Counted from the stretch's first letter, positions 1 to 7,082 are shown. The stretch is DNA of 7,772 bases from Candidatus Odinarchaeota archaeon (GCA_021158895.1 JAGGSW010000060.1:1-7772); one strand, 5' to 3'. Notes: generated by a model from the letters alone, not told the origin. Numbers and translations are program-made.

Positions 1-56
1 ATTCTTACCTATATTTAACGCGAAAAAATATACTGTGTTAAGCATAATGATTGTAA

Positions 57-107
57 TTTTAATATAGATTGTGGCTAAATGTCAAATATAAATTAAGACA
101 CGAGGAG
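57..107 (+). promoter_or_regulatory. Probable promoter and ribosome binding site of the surface protease gene
   Basis: TTTTAATATA near 57-65 is a plausible archaeal TATA element and would place the transcript start about 25 nt downstream, near 88. This leaves a short leader containing GAGGAG at 102-107, 5 nt before the ATG at 113. A second AT-rich element, AAATATAAATT at 84-94, would give a nearly leaderless transcript that loses the GAGGAG, so it is less likely. The rest of 1-112 shows no gene. Confidence 0.45.
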
Positions 108-112
108 ATCGT

Positions 113-3100
113 ATGCTTAGGGAAGGGAAAACGATAATCATATTATTAGTGTTGTTTCTCCTAGTTTTAAGCCTAACATCAACGATATTATATCGTTTTC
201 CTTTGTATGTTGAAACCTCGGGAAAAATGGTTCAATTTAACGATGATAGGCAAAAACTGGGCATAAGGGATAAGTTAATTATAGAAAATTGGAAGGGAGT
301 TGATTTTAGATCGAGTTGTAAGCTACTGGAAGCTAAATATGATTCTGATAAAGAAGGTGAATATTTCTCTATCTCAAATGATATAGTGCTATCGGGTATA
401 AATGTAACTCTCTATATTTCGTCTTGTGATAATAATTCTATAACTGTTGCAGTTATGGTTAGGAAACTGGTTCAGATGAAAATTGTGTGGTTAAAGCTAG
501 GTTTTTCTACAGAGGACTGTGTTTTAGTGAATAATTCAGAGGTTTTACTAAATGAGGATATGCTTGAACTGCTTAATGGAAATGGATGCGTAGAGCTGGG
601 TGTTGTGGTTTTAAAAGAGTTTGTGGGAGAGGCTAAACTTCGTGTATGGGGTTATGGAAAAACCTATGATGGTATAATTGTTGTTGGGGTTTCATCGCTA
701 TTTTTTATGAAGGATGTAACAGGTTCTTTAGAGCTGTTTTCAAGCAATGTAGAAGATGTGGCAACGAATTTTGAAGCAAGCACGTTTATTGAACATAAAA
801 CTAATGGCACAAAGTCTCCTGGTACAATAACTGTATGCGGTTACTGGTATTATGAAGATCCTAACGGAAATTATGTTCCCATTAAGAATGCTCTTGTTAT
901 TTTGTATGATGATGATCCTCTTGGCGTTACTACGGAGTTAGCAAGGACATATACTGACGATTCAGGATACTATGAATTTCCTCCAATAGAGAATAATGAT
1001 GGGCTATTTGAGGATGGTTATGATGTTTGGGTTGCGGTATACTGTGAGAACTCGTATGTAAAGGTAACTGATGGTGGTGCTAGTCCTTATGGTTGGAGAA
1101 CATCTAAGATAGATAATGTTCCAGATGGATTTGTTGATATGGGGTCTTGGAGGGTGGTAGATGACTCAAGTACTCTGTTGTTTGAGCCTGGTTGCTGGGA
1201 AATTTTTGATCATGTAAATAATGCTGTCGATTGGATTTATCAATGGGCGTCGTGGACCAGGGATCAGGTGACTGTATTTTGGCCTTATGGAGATTGGCCT
1301 TGCACTGATGGTAATATCATATATATTCCGGATGGAGATTGGTATGCTGATGCTGCTGCGATATATCATGAATATGGTCATACTGTAATGTATGCAGCTT
1401 ATGGTGGAAAGTGGCCGGATCATGGGAATTATGACAGTCATTATGTTTTTTCGGATACGGATCTTGGGTTTTCTTTTGTTGAGGGTTGGGCTGAGTTCAT
1501 GGAGTGTGCGGTTGACGATAACGTGAGTAACCTTCAAAGCTTAGGTATGAATATTGAGGATAATGACTGGTATAACGTAATGGATGATGACGATTTGGAT
1601 GGAGCTTTTGTGGAAGGAAGCGTTGCAAGTATTCTTTGGGACATATACGATGAGATAAACGCTACTGAGCAAGACAACCTATATATGGGTTTTGATGAGG
1701 TTTTTGACGTTCTTCTAAACTATAATCCAAGTAATATTTATGAGTTCTGGGATTATTTTGTTGAAAACTTCAATCACAAAAGCGAGCTTAGAGATATCTA
1801 CTATCATTATGGTATAAATATGGGTAAAAAGGTCAAATGGACGTTCATGGTTTATATGGATGGAGATAATAATTTGGAGACTGCTGCTATCGACGATCTG
1901 CTAGAGATGGGAGATATAGGTTCTAATGAAAATCTAAGTATAGTTGTTATGTTGGATCGTATCGATGGTTATAATTTCACGTATAATGATTGGACTGATA
2001 CGAAGATCTTTTATGTCACTAAGGGTTTTGAGCCTTATTCTTATAATGCTATTGCAGATATGAACGAGCTAAATATGGGTGACTACTACACATTATATGA
2101 ATTTGTAACCTATGCAGTAGAGAATTACCCTGCAGATCATTATGCATTAGTTTTATGGGATCATGGGGGTGGTTGGATTGGTTGTTGCTGGGACGATAGT
2201 AGCGGAGATGACCATTTGGAGCCGTGGGAAATCCGAACAGCCCTCAATGTAGTTAAATCATGCTATCCAGATTTTCATCTGAATATTGTTGGTTTTGATG
2301 CATGTTTAATGGCATCGCTTGAAATGGCGTTTGAACTCGCGAATCCTGTTACAGGTTGTTTTGCAGACTACTTGGTGGCTTCAGAGGAGGTGGAACCTGG
2401 TGATGGGTGGCCCTACGATCTAATATTGAATTTGGTTAAGAACTATCCAGATTTGTCGCCAGCTTTATTTGCTGATTGGATTGCGTATCTCTATGTTCAA
2501 TCTTATAATGGTGGTAGTCAGGGCTATGTTCCCATTGTAACACAATCTGCTATTGATTTGCAGAATGTAGAAAACTTGGCTAGAGATTTAGGCGTTTTTG
2601 TAAAAGAACTTCTAAGAAGATACAACTTGTATGAAAATGAAATTTTAAGTGCTTTGGAAAATTCTGAGATATTTGGTTATCCGTCATTTAATTTTACAGA
2701 TTTATATCATTTTGCGTATAACATTAGGGCTCTCATTGATGATCTAACAATAAGGCACGTAGCCAATTCGTTACTAGAATCAATAAGTAATACCGTTATT
2801 GCATCTTATTCATTGTCTGGGCATCCTAATGCGCATGGTGTATCTGTATATACGGGTATTGGTACCTACGATTATTATGAGTATTATGGGTATGATTACC
2901 TATTTTCTTCGTATTTTACTTTGTGGGATGATTTGGTTCGTGCGATTAATGGTGAGCCTTATGATGCATGGTTTTACGATGTATGGTTGACGAATATTGC
3001 TGATGAGGACAATGACAGTTACTATGAGGCAATTACACTAAATTGGGATGTCGATGCATTCAATGATAGTTTGGAAGTAATGGTTAATGTATCTATTTAC

Positions 3101-3826
3101 GACAGTAATTACTTGCTAGTAACATATTATACGGTTGGACCTTATGCAGTGAGTAATGAACCTAATTCTGATAACCAAAATATTAGGATATTTTTGTCTA
3201 ACATGGATTCTTACCTAATTTTGTTAGACATATACGTGTCAAATCAACTAGTATACAGGTGCTATTATATTCTCGGTGTTTCAGATGATATCTATCCTTT
3301 GTTAATGGAACCTGATACATTTGGACCACATATAACGGCTGTCTTGCCAAGTAATGAGACTTGTCTCCCTGTCACAGATCTAACTGTAAGCTGGTCTGGT
3401 TTTGATAGTGGTAGTGGAATTGACCACTATGAAATCAAATTAGATGATGGAGAATGGCTAAATATAGGTGTAGATACAAGCTATGTATTCGAAGACCTAA
3501 ACGAAGGTCAACATATTATCTTAATTAAAGCCGTCGACAAGGTAGGCAACGAAGCAATATATAGACTGGTCGTAACGATTGACAGGACCCCGCCAAGTGT
3601 AGTGATAACGTTTCCTGAAGCCGGGAAATATGTAAGTGGCACAATTAGCATTAATGTTTCCGCAGAGGATGTTGAAAGCGAAGTCGAAAAAGTATCATTT
3701 ATATTTGACGGAATTCTTCTATATAACGATACGGAGAAACCATACGAGTATAGTTTTGATTCAATTCTTTACTTAGATGGTTCACATAATTTAAACAGTT
3801 GTGGCCTACGACAAAGCTGGGAATAA
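113..3826 (+). CDS. Large secreted/surface dual protease (zinc metallopeptidase + C11 clostripain-like), 5' part of frameshifted gene
   Basis: The product is a predicted cell-surface protein. A hydrophobic signal/anchor segment lies at residues 8-27 after MLREGK. Residues 30-235 are beta-rich and unrecognised. Residues 237-347 resemble a carboxypeptidase-regulatory/CNA-B-like beta domain (GYYEFPP). Residues about 355-570 hold a gluzincin-type metallopeptidase domain with HEYGH (H419, E420, H423) and FVEGWAEF, whose E457 is the likely third zinc ligand by analogy with NEGFA in M1 peptidases. Residues about 575-940 match peptidase family C11 (clostripain): KWTFMVYMDGDNNLE at the start, DHGGGW with H684, and GFDACLMASLE with C731. 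After a further region, Ig-like repeats begin near residue 1068. GAGGAG at 102-107, 5 nt before the ATG, supports this start. The frame ends in a short unrelated tail after residue about 1227 because of a one-base shift, and the remaining repeats and anchor continue in the next frame. The C11 call is firm, the metallopeptidase call good, and the substrate unknown. Confidence 0.9.
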   Translation: MLREGKTIIILLVLFLLVLSLTSTILYRFPLYVETSGKMVQFNDDRQKLGIRDKLIIENWKGVDFRSSCKLLEAKYDSDKEGEYFSISNDIVLSGINVTLYISSCDNNSITVAVMVRKLVQMKIVWLKLGFSTEDCVLVNNSEVLLNEDMLELLNGNGCVELGVVVLKEFVGEAKLRVWGYGKTYDGIIVVGVSSLFFMKDVTGSLELFSSNVEDVATNFEASTFIEHKTNGTKSPGTITVCGYWYYEDPNGNYVPIKNALVILYDDDPLGVTTELARTYTDDSGYYEFPPIENNDGLFEDGYDVWVAVYCENSYVKVTDGGASPYGWRTSKIDNVPDGFVDMGSWRVVDDSSTLLFEPGCWEIFDHVNNAVDWIYQWASWTRDQVTVFWPYGDWPCTDGNIIYIPDGDWYADAAAIYHEYGHTVMYAAYGGKWPDHGNYDSHYVFSDTDLGFSFVEGWAEFMECAVDDNVSNLQSLGMNIEDNDWYNVMDDDDLDGAFVEGSVASILWDIYDEINATEQDNLYMGFDEVFDVLLNYNPSNIYEFWDYFVENFNHKSELRDIYYHYGINMGKKVKWTFMVYMDGDNNLETAAIDDLLEMGDIGSNENLSIVVMLDRIDGYNFTYNDWTDTKIFYVTKGFEPYSYNAIADMNELNMGDYYTLYEFVTYAVENYPADHYALVLWDHGGGWIGCCWDDSSGDDHLEPWEIRTALNVVKSCYPDFHLNIVGFDACLMASLEMAFELANPVTGCFADYLVASEEVEPGDGWPYDLILNLVKNYPDLSPALFADWIAYLYVQSYNGGSQGYVPIVTQSAIDLQNVENLARDLGVFVKELLRRYNLYENEILSALENSEIFGYPSFNFTDLYHFAYNIRALIDDLTIRHVANSLLESISNTVIASYSLSGHPNAHGVSVYTGIGTYDYYEYYGYDYLFSSYFTLWDDLVRAINGEPYDAWFYDVWLTNIADEDNDSYYEAITLNWDVDAFNDSLEVMVNVSIYDSNYLLVTYYTVGPYAVSNEPNSDNQNIRIFLSNMDSYLILLDIYVSNQLVYRCYYILGVSDDIYPLLMEPDTFGPHITAVLPSNETCLPVTDLTVSWSGFDSGSGIDHYEIKLDDGEWLNIGVDTSYVFEDLNEGQHIILIKAVDKVGNEAIYRLVVTIDRTPPSVVITFPEAGKYVSGTISINVSAEDVESEVEKVSFIFDGILLYNDTEKPYEYSFDSILYLDGSHNLNSCGLRQSWE

Positions 3827-4700
3827 TAAAACTGCGAGCATAACTTTCTATATTGACAACACGGAGCCAAGTGTTAGTATAGTTTTTCCAATTGATGGAA
3901 GCTGGGTTGGAACATATGTTTATGTAAACGTTTCCGCTTCAGATGAGCTTAGTGGAGTCTATGCTGTAGAGCTCTTGATTAATGGTTCAAGTCAAGGCTA
4001 TTATTATCCTCCAGACTACGATATCTATTGGGATGCAACAGAATACGCGGAGGGGACATATAATTTAACTGTTGTAGCTTACGATAATGTTAACAACACA
4101 GCTTCAAAGAGCATAGTTGTGCATTTAGATAAAACCTCTCCAGTAGTTGGCGTGGTTTCTCCTGCGAATAGGAGTTGGGTTAGTGGTGTTGTGGAGATAA
4201 GTGTTCCTGTGAGTGATGTTGGTGCTGGTGTTGACTATGTTGTGTTTGGAATATATGGGCAACCGGAACTTCTATATAATGATACTGCGGAGCCTTATGA
4301 GTATAGTTGGGATACAAGAAGCTATGCGGAAGGTAAGCAGCTCTTAGCAATTATTGTAAAGGATAAAGCTGGAAACTATCAATGTGTAGTTCTTGAATAC
4401 TATGTGGACAATACTCCGCCGAGCATTTCAGCGGTGGAGTATCCTTCTGAGGTTAAGGGGAATGAAGTAGCGAAAATTAATGTTACTGTAATTGATGTGA
4501 AAAGCGGGGTCAGTAACGTTATTTTGTCTTACAGCGTTGATGGCGGAGAGACTTGGACAAACTTAACGATGGATTTAAGGGAGGGGAATGTTTATGGAGC
4601 TGCAATACCTGGACAATCCGTGGGTACGACTGTTCAGTTCAAAATAATAGTTTTTGATGCTGCAGGGAACATGGCGGTAAGTCCAACCTACAGCTACAAG
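3320..4700 (+). repeat. Tandem Ig-like domain repeats (about five, period about 91-93 residues)
   Basis: Five beta-sandwich repeats follow each other, starting near nt 3320 (FGPHITAVLP), 3581 (DRTPPS), 3855 (DNTEPS), 4128 (DKTSPV) and 4407 (DNTPPS). The shared pattern is D-x-T-x-P, a P-x-x-G/N-x-W/Y-V turn, a D/S-x-x-S/A-G-V/I turn and a D-x-x-x-N turn near the end. Repeats two and four are closest: CTTCTATATAA followed by ACGATACGG or TGATACTGCGG at 3716 and 4269 encodes LLYNDTEKPYEYS and LLYNDTAEPYEYS. Such arrays usually act as stalks or as carbohydrate- or protein-binding modules holding a catalytic head away from the membrane. That role is inferred here. Confidence 0.8.
3793..3795 (+). 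other. Frameshift site: one extra A in an AAA run
   Basis: The upstream frame reads ...DGSHNL and then turns into NSCGLRQSWE-stop. Removing one A from the run at 3793-3795 gives ...DGSHNLTVVAYDKAGN, which matches the NLTVVAYDN and IIVKDKAGN strands of the later Ig repeats. Linker-to-linker distances are 274 nt across this site (3581 to 3855), then 273 and 279 nt. Only the distance across this site fails to be a multiple of three. Confidence 0.9.
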
Positions 4701-4805
4701 GTAGTGTCAAAAGTTTCTTGGACTCTAATAGGTGGGGTAGGTGTGGTTGTCGGTACGACGGCTGTATTGGTGTTTGTATTAGCTAGGAGGAAAGGAGTAA
4801 AGTGA
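3801..4805 (+). pseudogene. 3' continuation of the surface protease: Ig-like repeats and C-terminal membrane anchor (out of frame)
   Basis: This reading frame is the missing C-terminal part of the upstream protease, not an independent gene. Its only upstream start candidate is a GTG inside the strand TVVAYDKAGN, in mid-domain, with no signal peptide. It contains the end of one Ig-like repeat, then repeats opening with linkers DNTEPS (nt 3855), DKTSPV (4128) and DNTPPS (4407). Each repeat carries the D(K/N/A)(A/V)GN-type turn before its last strand. There are many N-x-S/T sequons, which fits an exported, possibly glycosylated archaeal protein. The end is a membrane anchor of about 21 hydrophobic residues (LIGGVGVVVGTTAVLVFVLA) followed by RRKGVK, which would stay in the cytoplasm. 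If the upstream frame is not restored, the protease is released without its anchor and this part is untranslated. It could be a true pseudogene, a sequencing or assembly indel, or a recoded gene. I favour an indel or a recent mutation, because the downstream frame is otherwise intact. Confidence 0.8.
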
Positions 4806-4857
4806 TATTTTGGTTTCAAGGGTTTATTGCTGAGAAAATAGAACGATACAACTACAG

Positions 4858-4864
4858 TTTTTTT
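4858..4864 (+). terminator. Possible T-run terminator after the protease gene
   Basis: Seven consecutive T residues, followed by CTTTG, lie 53 nt after the stop of the protease reading frame. Archaeal RNA polymerase terminates at such T-runs without needing a hairpin, and I see no strong hairpin before it. It lies between two same-strand genes, just before the probable promoter of the next one. Confidence 0.35.
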
Positions 4865-4897
4865 CTTTGAAATCTGATTTATGTGATATTGAGACGA

Positions 4898-4908
4898 ATT
4901 ATTAAAAC
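4898..4908 (+). promoter_or_regulatory. Probable TATA element of the small nuclease-like gene
   Basis: ATTATTAAAAC forms an archaeal-style TATA element. A transcript start about 25 nt downstream would be near 4930, giving a short leader to the ATG at 4956, or an almost leaderless transcript if the GTG at 4938 is used. The position is inferred from spacing only. Confidence 0.35.
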
Positions 4909-4955
4909 GGCTTTTCTTGTAATTTTATGGAAATATTGTGATAGAGAGTGGTTTT

Positions 4956-5360
4956 ATGGATGAGGAAGGTTATTCTGGTGTTCGTGAAGCATTGAGAATG
5001 TATAGGGAAGGTGGGCATGGTTTGCTGGTTAGGAAAGCTGCTGAAAGATTGAAGAAATTTGGGTATAGGATACTTTGCTGTGAAGGTTTTTCAGAATTGA
5101 GTGATGTAGGTGATGATGAGCTTAGGTTTAATATTGCTCCAAAGCTCGGATACTCGTATGGTGAGTTAATTAGACATGATGTTGTGGCTAAGAAAAACGG
5201 GAAACTTGTAGTAGTTGAGGTGAAGTTTGGAGAAAGTGTAGCGAGGCAAATTGCTGAAGCTGAGAAGAAGGGGAAGGTTATCTTAGTTCTCCCAGTCAAA
5301 GATGGAAAGAAGATAGAAGTGTGGGGGTTCAAAGAACTGGGCATAGAAACCAGTAAGTAA
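4956..5360 (+). CDS. Small PD-(D/E)XK nuclease-fold protein, hypothetical
   Basis: The 134-residue protein (from the ATG at 4956) has an N-terminal helical part (VREALRMYREGGHGLLVRKAAERLKKFGY) and a core with GELIRHDVVAKKNGKLVVVEVKFGE. In that core D75, E88 and K90 form the D-x(12)-E-x-K pattern of PD-(D/E)XK nucleases, with hydrophobic strands on both sides. A helix with Q98 follows (ARQIAEAEKKGKV), and then the strands VILVLPV and KIEVWGF. Its size fits a minimal single-domain member comparable to Hjc-like or RecB-like proteins. It may be an active metal-dependent DNA or RNA nuclease, but the specificity cannot be read. A GTG six codons upstream (4938) is a possible alternative start. I chose the ATG because a weak GAGAGTGG lies just before it. 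It stands alone, 150 nt after the protease gene, with no operon partner in view. Confidence 0.72.
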   Translation: MDEEGYSGVREALRMYREGGHGLLVRKAAERLKKFGYRILCCEGFSELSDVGDDELRFNIAPKLGYSYGELIRHDVVAKKNGKLVVVEVKFGESVARQIAEAEKKGKVILVLPVKDGKKIEVWGFKELGIETSK

Positions 5361-5607
5361 GAAATGTGATCCAAAGTTAATTCATGTTAGGTTCATATTA
5401 ACTCGTACTTATGGTTGGAGCATTGGTTCATCGTTAAAAGATTTTGGAAAGGAGTTAACTATGGTAAAAGAACTGTCAGATCATGCAAGGCGAGAAGCAG
5501 AAAACATATTTGATCAGATATGGGAAAAATCGATTAATCTATTAACTTAGAGTATAAGGGAAGTTTTGGTGTAAGTTTATTGAAGTTTTAAAATTGCATT
5601 AACGATG
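5361..5607. other. Intergenic stretch with no convincing gene
   Basis: This 247-nt stretch separates the nuclease-like gene (+) from the 3' end of the metallopeptidase-like gene (-). It is AT-rich, with no tRNA-like fold, CRISPR repeat or clear hairpin visible. It contains one possible tiny ORF (5461-5550) and an AT-rich palindrome TTTTAAAA at 5586-5593. The palindrome could lie in the 3' region of the - strand transcript. Confidence 0.5.
5461..5550 (+). CDS. Possible 29-residue small protein or gene remnant
   Basis: An ATG is preceded by AAAGGAG with 6 nt of spacing, a good Shine-Dalgarno arrangement. It opens a 29-codon frame whose product (MVKELSDHARREAENIFDQI and so on) looks like a charged amphipathic helix. 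The same frame is open upstream to 5347, giving 68 codons without a stop, but no standard start codon precedes 5461. It may be a real small protein, the tail of a decayed gene, or chance. I do not recognise a family. The ribosome binding site is the only positive evidence. Confidence 0.25.
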   Translation: MVKELSDHARREAENIFDQIWEKSINLLT

Positions 5608-6330
5608 TTATTCTTTCATTTCTGAGTAGTTTAGACATGTTTCTGTTGGTGCTTGGTAGATTAGTTCTTTGATTTCGTTGCCGAAGGTTTTTGTGAGGGC
5701 GTTTATGAAGGTGTAGGTGATGTTTATTTTTATTTTTGCTTTTTTGGTTAGTATTACGTCTTCTATGTTGTATTTGTTTAGGAATTTTTTGTATTGGGTG
5801 TGCCAGTTTGTGTTTGGTTGCCAAATGTATAGTTTTGTTATTTCTCTTATGGGTACGTGTCTGGCTAGTGCTGCGAAAGCCTGTGTAGCTGGTTCGTATG
5901 TTATGGGTAGGCTGCATATGGGGTATTTTTGGTTGATCCATGCTTTGTAGCATTCTGGGTATTCTTTGTACATTATGTATCCTTGAAGGAACTCTGTCAT
6001 TCCTTCAATAAGTATTCTAATTTTTTCGTTTAGTCTTTCGTATTCTTCTTGGGAAAAGTATGATGCGGCGTGTAGTGTTTCGTGGATTAGGGTTTTTCTG
6101 CACCAGTGTCCTTTGTTTAATATTAATTCATTGGTGTTGGGGTTATATAGTCCCCTTATGATTCTTCGGTTCTTCCGTAATTCGGTTTCGTATATTGTTA
6201 GAGTGGGAGGTAAATGTATTTTTGTTTTTAGTGCTTTTTCTATTGATGTTGTTATTTCGTCTTTAACTACTTTTTCTATACCTGTGATGGTGGCGTCCAT
6301 TATGAATGTTAGATAGCATTCTGGTGTCAA
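5608..6330 (-). CDS. HExxH zinc-metallopeptidase-like protein, divergent from the HTH gene
   Basis: This 240-residue protein has no signal peptide and should be cytosolic. Its central feature is KTLIHETLHAASYF with H83, E84 and H87, the HExxH zinc-binding and catalytic motif. LIEGMTEFLQGY follows 22 residues later, where E109 is the likely third zinc ligand, as in gluzincins with an EGxxEY/F helix. Upstream, NPNTNELILNKG looks like the edge strand before the active-site helix. The C-terminal 100 residues are helical and basic. The start is TTG: AAGGAG (complement at 6340-6345) lies 9 nt before it, whereas an ATG ten codons later (6300) has no such site. Its coding strand is unusually A+C-rich, so the protein is rich in K, T, N and I. 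It could be a regulatory protease acting on the neighbouring HTH protein, but that is inference from gene order. Confidence 0.78.
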   Translation of the reverse strand: MTPECYLTFIMDATITGIEKVVKDEITTSIEKALKTKIHLPPTLTIYETELRKNRRIIRGLYNPNTNELILNKGHWCRKTLIHETLHAASYFSQEEYERLNEKIRILIEGMTEFLQGYIMYKEYPECYKAWINQKYPICSLPITYEPATQAFAALARHVPIREITKLYIWQPNTNWHTQYKKFLNKYNIEDVILTKKAKIKINITYTFINALTKTFGNEIKELIYQAPTETCLNYSEMKE

Positions 6331-6339
6331 GAAGGTTTT

Positions 6340-6377
6340 CTCCTTAAGTTTAGCTTGTTTTTCTGTGATTTAAAAAT
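6340..6377 (-). promoter_or_regulatory. Probable promoter and ribosome binding site of the metallopeptidase-like gene
   Basis: Read on the - strand, ATTTTTAAAT (6377-6368) is a good archaeal TATA element. A transcript start about 26 nt downstream would fall near 6347, directly before AAGGAG (6345-6340), which precedes the TTG start at 6330 by 9 nt. The internal consistency of the three positions supports the TTG start. Confidence 0.5.
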
Positions 6378-6415
6378 GGTGTTGAGGTTTTTGGAAATAT
6401 TTTTGTATCGATTAG

Positions 6416-6422
6416 TTTATAA
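6416..6422 (+). promoter_or_regulatory. TATA box of the HTH-unknown operon
   Basis: TTTATAA is a consensus-like archaeal TATA box. Its centre predicts transcription starting near 6445, with GGTGGTG (6450-6456) as ribosome binding site before the ATG at 6463. The predicted start falls inside the inverted repeat at 6430-6449, so a protein bound there would block polymerase. Confidence 0.6.
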
Positions 6423-6429
6423 GTATCTT

Positions 6430-6449
6430 GTGTGTAGTGTGTTACACAC
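6430..6449. promoter_or_regulatory. Candidate operator: 7-bp inverted repeat between TATA box and HTH start
   Basis: GTGTGTA (6430-6436) and TACACAC (6443-6449) are perfect reverse complements separated by the six bases GTGTGT. The 20-bp site lies 7 nt after the TATA box and overlaps the expected transcript start. The gene it precedes encodes a helix-turn-helix protein, so autorepression by a dimer is the simplest reading. It could also form a small hairpin in the leader if transcription starts earlier. Confidence 0.5.
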
Positions 6450-6462
6450 GGTGGTGAAAGTT

Positions 6463-7035
6463 ATGGTTGAGTATATTGCTGAGAGGTATTCTGAGTTTTT
6501 GACTAAGGGGGATGTTGTTGAGCTTTATAAGAGGCTTGAGGATGTTTATGGTACGGTTAAGGATGTTTGTAAGGTTATAGGTATTGAAAGGAAGACTGTG
6601 TATAATTGGAAGAAGGTTAAGGAGATTAGGCATGAAACTAAGGTGAAGGTGTTGAGTGCAGCTTTAGAATTTTTTACTAAGGAGACTTTAGAGTTTCTAG
6701 CTGATAAGGGTTTGAAAAGGACTTTAGAAGTTCTTTCATTACTGCTGCAACATATATATGAAAAAGCGATGGAAACAGATGAGAAAATGGAGTTTAAAAA
6801 GTTTTTTGATGAGTTTAAGAGAATCTTTGAGAAATATGACAAATCGTTGCTAGATCCTATAAGATATGAAATTAGTGAGTTACTTGAGTTACTTGAACAT
6901 CGAGCTAATGAGTTGGGTGTTAGTATCGTTCCCGAAATGGTTGCTGTTCCACTACATATTCCTAGAGGAAAGTTTGAGATTAAAGAGTATCCAGAAGGAA
7001 CAATGGGTGGAATTAGTACTGCAGCTACTGTATAA
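6463..7035 (+). CDS. Helix-turn-helix DNA-binding protein, putative autoregulator
   Basis: This is a 190-residue soluble protein. Residues about 31-52 (TVKDVCKVIGIERKTVYNWK) form a helix-turn-helix of the resolvase/Fis-like kind, with ERKTVYNWK as recognition helix. Residues 55-150 are predicted to be almost all helix and highly charged (KFFDEFKRIFEKYDKSLL, SELLELLEHRANE), suitable for dimerisation or partner binding. The tail is non-helical and ends EYPEGTMGGISTAATV. I chose the ATG at 6463 because GGTGGTG at 6450-6456 precedes it. A longer frame back to a TTG at 6355 would run through the TATA box and operator and encodes an unconvincing hydrophobic leader. The next gene starts 47 nt downstream and is probably cotranscribed. 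It likely binds the inverted repeat just upstream of itself. The family resembles HTH proteins common in archaeal genomes, but I cannot name it. Confidence 0.75.
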   Translation: MVEYIAERYSEFLTKGDVVELYKRLEDVYGTVKDVCKVIGIERKTVYNWKKVKEIRHETKVKVLSAALEFFTKETLEFLADKGLKRTLEVLSLLLQHIYEKAMETDEKMEFKKFFDEFKRIFEKYDKSLLDPIRYEISELLELLEHRANELGVSIVPEMVAVPLHIPRGKFEIKEYPEGTMGGISTAATV

Positions 7036-7069
7036 TATAATTTTCCGTATTTGTGAATAGTTGGCAGTT

Positions 7070-7075
7070 GAGGTG
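7070..7075 (+). promoter_or_regulatory. Ribosome binding site deciding the start of the unknown gene
   Basis: GAGGTG lies 7 nt before the ATG at 7083. This favours that ATG over an in-frame GTG at 7053, which would extend the protein by ten residues and has no comparable site. Confidence 0.6.
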
Positions 7076-7082
7076 TTATTTA

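Noticed and set aside
1166..1537. Long open frame on the - strand opposite the metallopeptidase domain
   Set aside because: It is the antisense shadow of a region with clear protein motifs on the + strand; its product is low-complexity, with no ribosome binding site or recognisable domain.
3790..3796. T TTA AAC slippery heptamer in the correct zero-frame phase at the frameshift
   Set aside because: This heptamer promotes -1 slippage, but the downstream frame is +1 relative to the upstream one. A -1 slip would read CAG TTG TGG and not the Ig-repeat strand, so programmed -1 recoding cannot explain the break.
3801..3803. GTG as the genuine start of an independent C-terminal protein
   Set aside because: It lies inside a beta strand of an Ig repeat, without a ribosome binding site or signal peptide, although the protein ends in an anchor.
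4970..5374. Open frame on the - strand opposite the nuclease-like gene
   Set aside because: The + strand frame has the D-E-x-K motif and regular secondary structure; the antisense product is serine/proline/leucine-rich and unstructured-looking.
6430..6449. Inverted repeat as an intrinsic terminator
   Set aside because: No T-run follows it, and it lies just upstream of a start codon, not after a gene.
6355..6462. N-terminal extension of the HTH protein from a TTG
   Set aside because: It would translate through the TATA box and inverted repeat. The ATG at 6463 has a ribosome binding site, and the protein from there begins with a normal soluble sequence.
7053..7082. GTG start ten codons upstream for the last gene
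   Set aside because: GAGGTG at 7070-7075 sits inside this extension at ideal spacing for the ATG at 7083.
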